A stretch of DNA of 31,018 bases from a virus: positions 1 through 31,018 of the IMG/VR virus record IMGVR_UViG_3300018078_000004. One strand, written 5' to 3'. Every line of letters starts with the position of its first letter. The first letter of the stretch is position 1. Position numbers and translations under genes: made by a program. Below, in pieces: positions 21,307 through 26,130 of this stretch. The notes under the pieces were generated by a model. The model was given only the letters and a program-made list of their open reading frames with translations, did not search any database and was not told the origin of the DNA.

Positions 21307-21554
21307 CAGGGATGCCCCTTGCGGGCAAGGTGCTGAGCGATACGGCCGAACGGGACCATCCGGTTACAGGTGCAAGTGTAGAAGATGCGGTGGCCTTTGT
21401 AGCCCTTAGATTTGATAACTGTGACCTTGACCCCGTCGATCTCCTCGACCGAAGCGTGCTCGGGCGGGATATGCTGGCCGCGACGAAAGCCGAGAAGGTT
21501 GAGCATCTCGTCGGAGTTGACTGGGCGACCCCAAGCGTTGCGAAGGTAGTTCAT
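21306..21554 (-). CDS. Small zinc-finger-like protein
   Basis: An 82-residue protein whose C-terminal half carries YTCTCNRMVPFGRIAQHLAR and KGH, giving a C-x-C...H...H pattern like a compact zinc finger. The N-terminal half is helical (SDEMLNLLGFRRGQHIPPEH). ATG overlaps the HNH gene stop (ATGA) and AAGGAGTCAG precedes it, inside the HNH coding end. Likely nucleic-acid binding, but that is inference. Confidence 0.65.
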   Translation of the reverse strand: MNYLRNAWGRPVNSDEMLNLLGFRRGQHIPPEHASVEEIDGVKVTVIKSKGYKGHRIFYTCTCNRMVPFGRIAQHLARKGHP

Positions 21555-21952
21555 TGGGCTGACTCCTTAAGTGGTTGTGGACTCCAGTATTTGAGCTGTT
21601 TGAGAGCCTCGATATACTCTTGCTCTCTCCGTGTTTTCCAACTGTTAGCAACATTGCGGCTGTTGGAAATAACGCGTAGGTTACAGAGACGGTTATCGCG
21701 AGTGTCACCATTGATATGGTCTACGACAAGACCCGGAGCCGGCCATTGGCCGTGCACGAGTGCCCATATGATTCGACTAACTGAATGAGTTTTGCCCTCG
21801 AACCTAATCCGAGCGTATTCACTTTTACGGCGCTGATTGGTGCTGGTTCGCGCGCTCGGACCAGATAGCACAACGCCAGTTCGCCTGTATGCGAAGCGGC
21901 CTGTGTTGGGCTCGTAGTCGAATGTCTCGACGAGTTTTGGTATTAGGGACAT
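21551..21952 (-). CDS. HNH homing endonuclease 3
   Basis: A 133-residue HNH protein with FDYEPNTGRFAYRRTG, SVSRIIWALVHGQWP and HNH core LVVDHINGDTRDNRLCNLRVISNSRNV. ATG 21952 is used; the frame is open to 21997, but that section is low-quality. No strong Shine-Dalgarno. Its stop is within the start signal of the zinc-finger-like gene. It lies at the end of the control region, after the hairpin. Confidence 0.85.
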   Translation of the reverse strand: MSLIPKLVETFDYEPNTGRFAYRRTGVVLSGPSARTSTNQRRKSEYARIRFEGKTHSVSRIIWALVHGQWPAPGLVVDHINGDTRDNRLCNLRVISNSRNVANSWKTRREQEYIEALKQLKYWSPQPLKESAQ

Positions 21953-22043
21953 TTTTCGATTATGGCATCGAATGTGGACAAAATTGTGGCGGGACACGCC
22001 CGCTCGAAGATTTATTTTGCAGCGAGATCAGGCTTCATTCGCT

Positions 22044-22342
22044 GGGTATGGCTCTGTCATGTCTTCCTCAACCTATGATATGCCCTTCCTAGTGCTACTA
22101 TGCCTATGTTTACGGTTTTGCGACGCGCATTGGGGTGGCTCCAGAGAGGAGGCAAGGGTCGAGTGGGGTGCTCTTAGTCTTAGTCTATATATATATATTT
22201 ATAAGGGTAGTAGGGGCAAACTGGGGCCTTGGGGTCCATCCTCTGAGCCATACCAATACGCGTCGCAAAAGCCGAAATGTAGGCATAGTAGCGTTAGGAA
22301 GGGTATATCATAGGTTGAGGAAGACGAGACGTAGCCATACCC
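22044..22342 (+). repeat. Long imperfect inverted repeat (hairpin), arms about 105 bp
   Basis: Left arm 22044 to about 22150 pairs with right arm about 22238 to 22342, leaving a loop of roughly 87 bases. Perfect stretches include 22063-22080 with 22306-22323 (18 bp) and 22094-22106 with 22280-22292 (13 bp). By hand alignment, arm differences include eight that are G-U wobbles in a plus-strand RNA and one that is A-C. A minus-strand RNA would instead have eight A-C mismatches. The tips read GGGTATGGCT and AGCCATACCC. No target-site duplication was seen. Confidence 0.9.
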
Positions 22343-22415
22343 GGGGCTGAGCCCCCCGCGAGACACTCCACGAGACGCGTGGCTAAGCCCCCTGATGCTC
22401 CCGCAGCAACGAGTG

Positions 22416-22451
22416 AAAAATGGGTACGATACCGATTGGGTATCGTACCCA
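22416..22451 (-). terminator. Strong minus-strand terminator hairpin
   Basis: The 13-bp stem (22421-22433 with 22439-22451, loop 5) is followed on the minus strand by TTTTT (complement of 22416-22420). GAGTGA/TCACTC can extend the stem beyond the A-run. This is a classic Rho-independent terminator located right after the 26-residue membrane gene. It should stop minus transcription before the long hairpin. Confidence 0.85.
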
Positions 22452-22455
22452 TCAC

Positions 22456-22536
22456 TCACTGTTCTACCGCCGTACCAACTATGAAACCGCAGCAGAAACC
22501 GAACCAAACTACCACAATCAGGACTAGGATTTCCAT
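22456..22536 (-). CDS. 26-residue membrane peptide between two terminators
   Basis: MEILVLIVVVWFGFCCGFIV, then GTAVEQ. It is a single hydrophobic helix. GGGGAG lies 8 bases before ATG 22536, starting just after the T-run of the 22552 terminator, and the second terminator begins within a few bases of the stop. The bracketing by two terminators suggests that read-through past the first one produces it at low level. Unknown function. Confidence 0.6.
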   Translation of the reverse strand: MEILVLIVVVWFGFCCGFIVGTAVEQ

Positions 22537-22551
22537 TGTAGTGTCTCCCCG

Positions 22552-22580
22552 AAAAAGTGGGGAGGCATTCGCGCCTCCCC
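22552..22580 (-). terminator. Minus-strand terminator after the 22591 gene
   Basis: An 8-bp stem GGGGAGGC/GCCTCCCC (22559-22566, 22573-22580) with a six-base loop, followed on the minus strand by ACTTTTT. Loop and tail closely match the terminator at 15437-15461. It starts 11 bases after the stop of the 22591 gene. Confidence 0.85.
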
Positions 22581-22590
22581 GATTGTCACA

Positions 22591-22941
22591 CTACGCGGCG
22601 ACGGCCACGGGGACTCGGACCAAACCCAACTTGGCCAGCTCCTCGTCGGTCATTTCGCCGGCCTGCTCGGCCAGGGTCTTGACCGGAGTCTTGGTCGTGG
22701 TGCGAGTGCCCGGAACGTTGCCACTCACGATTTGATCCCAACGCTTCTGGGCCTTGGCGAGTGCGGCCGCGTTGAACTCTGCGTCGGTTTTGAACTCTGT
22801 TCGCTTCACTCCCGCAGTCGTATCGACCACGGCTTGGGTCGCGCCGTAGCGGATGATGTATTCGAGTGACACAGGCGGAAGCGACTCGATCTCGATCGAG
22901 AACGTGTGATCAGCCTTCGGGACGTTGACGTTGAGCAACAT
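22591..22941 (-). CDS. Independently transcribed 116-residue protein of unknown function
   Basis: Starts at ATG 22941 with GGAGTCAG 4 bases upstream. Sequence: a beta-rich start (MLLNVNVPKADHTFSIEIES), a Lys/Ala-rich helix (AALAKAQKRWDQIV), a Thr-rich linker and a C-terminal EMTDEELAKLGLVRVPV. It has its own promoter (22988-23016) and terminator (22552-22580), so it is expected to be abundantly made early. No family is recognised. It may be a DNA- or RNA-binding early protein, but nothing in the sequence proves it. Confidence 0.7.
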   Translation of the reverse strand: MLLNVNVPKADHTFSIEIESLPPVSLEYIIRYGATQAVVDTTAGVKRTEFKTDAEFNAAALAKAQKRWDQIVSGNVPGTRTTTKTPVKTLAEQAGEMTDEELAKLGLVRVPVAVAA

Positions 22942-22987
22942 GGTTCTGACTCCATTTCGGCTGGGATCATTCCCAAACCGTGAGTGG

Positions 22988-23016
22988 ATCATACATCCGC
23001 GCCACTCCATTGTCAC
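22988..23016 (-). promoter_or_regulatory. Sigma-70-type promoter for the 22591 gene
   Basis: Minus-strand -35 GTGACA (23011-23016) and -10 TATGAT (22988-22993) are separated by 17 bases. Each hexamer has one mismatch to consensus. The predicted start lies about 40 bases upstream of the ATG at 22941. Confidence 0.65.
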
Positions 23017-23068
23017 GTGCTATTACAGCATGGCTGTCATGCACTCACAGCATACCCAAACAACCGAG

Positions 23069-23117
23069 TGTTGTATTCATTTGTTATTAAAAACTGAATG
23101 AAGAAATGAATACAACA
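23069..23117. repeat. 14-bp inverted repeat with AT-rich loop
   Basis: Arms TGTTGTATTCATTT (23069-23082) and its complement (23104-23117) are perfect, with a 21-base AT-rich loop. It lies in the divergent control region beside the leftward promoter. It could be a repressor operator, an origin element or a terminator-like hairpin; there is no T-run directly after it. Confidence 0.7.
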
Positions 23118-23341
23118 GTGTTGCGCTTGCGCTGCAGTGTGGCATGGTGGAGTGTGGCCTGCGGGAGACTGTTGCAAAGCAATTATAGAAGGGGGAGGGG
23201 GCAAAAAACGAACTTTTCTTGCTGGGCGCTTCAACCCCGCTAGAAAAATCCCCTCCCTACAGCCATATCCGGGCCTCCGGCCCTGAGCCCTCGGGGGCCG
23301 GTTCATCCGCCAGTTCTGGTCCCCTCTGGGACCGATTTCAC

Positions 23342-23370
23342 TTGACTCGCTCCGGCAAAAACGGTATCAT
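23342..23370 (+). promoter_or_regulatory. Sigma-70-type promoter for the rightward packaging block
   Basis: TTGACT (23342-23347), a 17-base spacer and TATCAT (23365-23370). Each hexamer differs from consensus at one base. It points at the genes from 23416 onward, including terminase, sponge and fibre genes. Confidence 0.65.
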
Positions 23371-23415
23371 GCTCGCGCGGGGGAAGAGCCCCGACTGTTG
23401 GACGAGCCATATCAG

Positions 23416-23589
23416 ATGGGCGACAGAGTTCATCCGCTAGGGCGCCCGGCCAAGGTGGAACTGGAGCCGCTTAACGACGCGGACTATGTCCGGGCGCGGA
23501 ATGCTCAAGACGCCGAGGGCTGTGACGGGCTGCTTGAGCGCCTGCGAAAACATCATCCCGAGAGGGACCCATGTCCGACGACGAACTAA
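23416..23589 (+). CDS. Small protein before terminase, existence uncertain
   Basis: 57 residues from ATG 23416 (TTG 23398 is possible). It has LGRPAKVELEPLNDADYVRA then RLRKHHPERDPCPTTN and overlaps the small terminase start by 19 bases. There is no strong Shine-Dalgarno. It begins about 40 bases after the promoter's predicted start. No family is recognised, so treat it as a candidate gene. Confidence 0.4.
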   Translation: MGDRVHPLGRPAKVELEPLNDADYVRARNAQDAEGCDGLLERLRKHHPERDPCPTTN

Positions 23590-24191
23590 TTGAATCTCTG
23601 GATCTCTCTGGTCCCATCGAGCGGCACCGCACTGTCGGAGCGATGCACAAGGAATTCTACATTGCCTACGAGAAGGATTTGTCCGCGGCGGACCTCGCGG
23701 CGCTCGAGCTTCCACGACCTCGGGCGCCGCGAACTCTTCAACGCATCCACGCCAGTCACCACTCGCTCGCGCGGTGCCTTGCTGTAGGGATGAAACAGAG
23801 CGAAGCCTCGCTGATCACCGGATACAGCTACACCCGAATGAAGCAACTCGAAGAGGACGCGGCCTTCAAAGACCTTGTTGCGGACTATCGCCAAGAGGCC
23901 AAGTCAGTCGTCGCGGATATGACCGAGCGGATGAACATCATGTCCCTCGACGCGATGGAACTTCTGCAGGAGCGAATGCAGGATAATCCCGAGCTGCTGA
24001 CCGTTCCAGTCCTGCTGGACATCATCAAGGCCTTCGCCGATCGAACTGGCCACGGGCCGGGACAAGAGGTCAAACTGACCCTCGATCGAGATCTTATAGA
24101 TCGACCGCCGCGCGAAACTGCTGAAGAGTGGAGCGCCCGTCGCGCGCGGGAACTTACGGGCGAGTCCACTGAAGTGAAGAAACTCAACTGA
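23571..24191 (+). CDS. terS: Probable terminase small subunit
   Basis: A 206-residue protein with a central HTH-like segment (RCLAVGMKQSEASLITGYSY, then RMKQLEEDAAFKDLV), typical of small terminases, a helical oligomerisation stretch (ADMTERMNIMSLDAMELLQE) and a polar C-terminus with basic end. Small terminases bind the packaging site and regulate the motor. The gene lies directly ahead of the sponge and large terminase genes. GAGAGG precedes the ATG. Family assignment is from pattern and position. Confidence 0.75.
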   Translation: MSDDELIESLDLSGPIERHRTVGAMHKEFYIAYEKDLSAADLAALELPRPRAPRTLQRIHASHHSLARCLAVGMKQSEASLITGYSYTRMKQLEEDAAFKDLVADYRQEAKSVVADMTERMNIMSLDAMELLQERMQDNPELLTVPVLLDIIKAFADRTGHGPGQEVKLTLDRDLIDRPPRETAEEWSARRARELTGESTEVKKLN

Positions 24192-24201
24192 GGAGCATCT
24201 A

Positions 24202-24423
24202 ATGACTGATGTCGTGGAGCAAACACTGGGACAGGAGCGCGTTCGCACGGGCTTCAATCCCTCCACTGAGAACATGGTCGATGTTATCAAGACCAAAACG
24301 GCCGAGTTGATCGACCTCTGTGAGGAGATCAAACACAAAGATCCGCGACTTGCGTCGCTCGCCCAAACGCACTACGAGGACGCAGCTATGTGGGCCGTTA
24401 AGTGCGCGACTGCGAAACGTTAG
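24202..24423 (+). CDS. Acb2/Tad1-hairpin-type cyclic nucleotide sponge (anti-CBASS/Thoeris)
   Basis: A 73-residue protein built from two helices, with FNPSTENMVDVIKTKTAELI (18-37) and LAQTHYEDAAMWAVKCAT (53-70). These landmarks (an NPS turn, a Val-Asp-x-Ile-Lys helix and a terminal AAMWAVK-x-AT) match the Acb2/T4 Vs.4 family pattern as I know it. Acb2 proteins form hexamers that sequester cyclic di- and trinucleotides and so block CBASS and some Thoeris defences. GAGGAG lies 6 bases before ATG. It sits between the terminase genes. The assignment is by eye and ligand preference is not predictable here. Confidence 0.75.
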   Translation: MTDVVEQTLGQERVRTGFNPSTENMVDVIKTKTAELIDLCEEIKHKDPRLASLAQTHYEDAAMWAVKCATAKR

Positions 24424-24433
24424 GGAGGCATAA

Positions 24434-24646
24434 ATGCCGAGGAAGAAAGCTGTAAAGTCAGTGCCAAAGGCCAAGGCCCCACCTCCGGCTCCACCGCAAC
24501 GCGAGTGGACTCGACCGCGGTTAACCTCGAGAGAACAAGAGGCCCTTGTCACGCTCAAAGAGATCGAGCACTGGCACATTGACCGCGGCGAGCGTGACGA
24601 TCCCCATGTAGCAGCGCTGACCGCGCTGATACGCAAGTTCCAGTAG
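24434..24646 (+). CDS. 70-residue basic/Pro-rich protein
   Basis: N-terminal 30 residues are Lys/Pro/Ala-rich and likely disordered (KKAVKSVPKAKAPPPAPPQ). The C-terminal part is a helical LTSREQEALVTLKEIEHWHI and ends in a short helix. GGGAGG lies 5 bases before the ATG. It could be a DNA-binding or terminase-associated accessory factor, but no family is recognised. Confidence 0.6.
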   Translation: MPRKKAVKSVPKAKAPPPAPPQREWTRPRLTSREQEALVTLKEIEHWHIDRGERDDPHVAALTALIRKFQ

Positions 24647-24654
24647 GCACTTCT

Positions 24655-26130
24655 GTGCCTGTCGCGCCCCGTAGCGCAGCTTGGAGTCCACAGCCGGGGC
24701 CTCAAACCGAGGCCATAATGGCTGATTGGTGCGATGAGCTGTTCTACGGCGGCGCGGCTGGAGGGGGAAAGAGTGATTTTCTGTTAGGTGATTTTCTGCA
24801 AGATGTACCCACCTACGATAAACGGTGGCAGGGGATATTGTTCCGTCGGACCTACAACGAGCTTGAGGACTTGATCCGCCGCGCGCGCGAGATCTACCCC
24901 GCGTCTGGCGCTGTTTGGCACGAACAGGCCAAGACTTGGACCTGGCCAAACGGCGCCAGTCTGCGTATGCGCTATGTTGAAAGGGACGCAGATGCCACAC
25001 GCTATCAGGGTCACCAATATACCTGGATCGGATGGGATGAGCTTACGCAGTGGCCCTCCGACTACGCATATCGCTTCCTCCGAGCGCGATTACGCAGCGC
25101 TCATGGAGTCCCTACAAAACGTATTCGGGCTGCGGCTAACCCCGGCGGAGTGGGCCATCACTGGGTCAAAGCTTATTTCGTCGATCCGCATCCAGGGGGC
25201 TACATTCCCATTGAGGACTCGATCGTCAAGTCCAAAAGGATGTTCGTTCCCGCTAAACTACGAGATAATCAGATCCTATTATCCGCCGATCCCACCTACG
25301 GAGATCGACTCCGCGGGCTTGCGTCCGACGCTATGGTGCGAGCGTGGCTCGAGGGCGACTGGACCGTGGTCGAGGGCGCCTATTTCGACTGTTGGCGCTA
25401 CGATTTACACGTTTTGGAGCCCTTTGACATCCCGCGGGAGTGGCCACGGTTCCGTTCGATGGACTGGGGCTCGTCCAGACCGTTTTCAGTCGGCTGGTGG
25501 GCTATCGTAACAGAGGACTTTTGGGCTCAGGGGCAGCGGACCGAGAAAAAGACTCGTTTGGTGCCTCGCGGCGCGCTTGTGCGGTGCCGAGAGTGGTACG
25601 GAATGACCTCTGCGTTCAACGTAGGGCTGAAATTGACCGCTGAGGGGGTCGCTGAGGGCATCAAAAAGCGCGAAAAAGAGGCAAAAGACCCTCAAATGCG
25701 ATATGCAGTGCTCGATCCTGCCTGTTTCAAGGAGGACGGCGGGCCGAGCATCGCTGAACGCATAAACAAGGTGCTTTTAGGTGCTCGCCTGAAGCCTTTT
25801 CACGCTGCGGAGAACGCTCGGGTCCCGCAGCGTGGCGCAATGGGGGGCTGGGATCAAATGCGGGCGCGCTTAGTTGGGCATGATGGTCTACCAATGATCT
25901 ACTGCCTCAGTACGCACGCAGCATCTATCCGAACGATCCCAGCCCTCCAGCACGACCCCGCTCGAATGGAGGACGTGAACACAGAGTCTGAAGATCACGC
26001 GGCGGATGAGTGGCGCTACGCCTGTATGTCGAGACCCTACGCCCCGGTCCCGGTCAAAGTTACTATGGCGAAGAAAATCGGTTACACTGCTAAGACCTCC
26101 AAGGCCGCGGGCGACTGGATGATCTACTGA
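24655..26130 (+). CDS. terL: Terminase large subunit
   Basis: A 491-residue packaging motor. Residues 11-19 give the SPQPGPQTE signature, then Walker A FYGGAAGGGKSD (about 30-41) and Walker B TWIGWDEL with Asp128/Glu129. The RNase H-like nuclease has RSMDWGSS (Asp270), YAVLDPACF (Asp354) and EDHAADEWRY (Asp447/Asp451). It powers DNA translocation into the procapsid and cuts concatemers, in the Terminase_6 style. GTG 24655 is used because the conserved QPGPQT stretch lies before the first in-frame ATG (24718). The Shine-Dalgarno is weak. Confidence 0.92.
   Translation: MPVAPRSAAWSPQPGPQTEAIMADWCDELFYGGAAGGGKSDFLLGDFLQDVPTYDKRWQGILFRRTYNELEDLIRRAREIYPASGAVWHEQAKTWTWPNGASLRMRYVERDADATRYQGHQYTWIGWDELTQWPSDYAYRFLRARLRSAHGVPTKRIRAAANPGGVGHHWVKAYFVDPHPGGYIPIEDSIVKSKRMFVPAKLRDNQILLSADPTYGDRLRGLASDAMVRAWLEGDWTVVEGAYFDCWRYDLHVLEPFDIPREWPRFRSMDWGSSRPFSVGWWAIVTEDFWAQGQRTEKKTRLVPRGALVRCREWYGMTSAFNVGLKLTAEGVAEGIKKREKEAKDPQMRYAVLDPACFKEDGGPSIAERINKVLLGARLKPFHAAENARVPQRGAMGGWDQMRARLVGHDGLPMIYCLSTHAASIRTIPALQHDPARMEDVNTESEDHAADEWRYACMSRPYAPVPVKVTMAKKIGYTAKTSKAAGDWMIY

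Larger units (their letters stand above)
21953..22455. other. 503-base non-coding control region with a long hairpin
   Basis: No credible gene was found here; all frames in both directions give low-quality translations. The region contains a roughly 105-bp-arm imperfect inverted repeat (22044-22342), an AT-rich TATATA run in its loop (about 22184-22203) and a strong minus-strand terminator (22416-22451). It lies between the HNH/minus block and a tiny membrane gene, so it is a plausible regulatory or origin region. I found no promoter for the HNH gene. Confidence 0.6.
22942..23415. other. 474-base divergent intergenic region
   Basis: Between the leftward gene at 22591 and the rightward block at 23416. 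It holds two divergent promoters (minus 22988-23016, plus 23342-23370), a 14-bp inverted repeat at 23069-23117, and GC-rich hairpins around 23271-23301 (CCGGCCC at 23277-23283 with GGGCCGG at 23295-23301). A G-rich tract (AGAAGGGGGAGGGGGC) lies near 23190. It may serve as promoter/operator, origin or packaging (pac/cos) region because it precedes the small terminase gene. No coding frame of quality was found. Confidence 0.6.

Noticed and set aside
22044-22342. MITE or other transposable element
   Set aside because: Long terminal-type arms exist, but no target-site duplication or transposase was found, and the G-U-biased differences fit an RNA better. It stays an alternative, not a call.
22044-22342. 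Retron or diversity-generating retroelement RNA
   Set aside because: No reverse transcriptase is encoded anywhere in the window and no template/variable repeat pair was seen in the fibre genes.
21972-22350. Plus-strand frames of 71 and 113 residues inside the hairpin
   Set aside because: Both lack start signals and read as low-complexity translations of the inverted repeat and TATATA tract.
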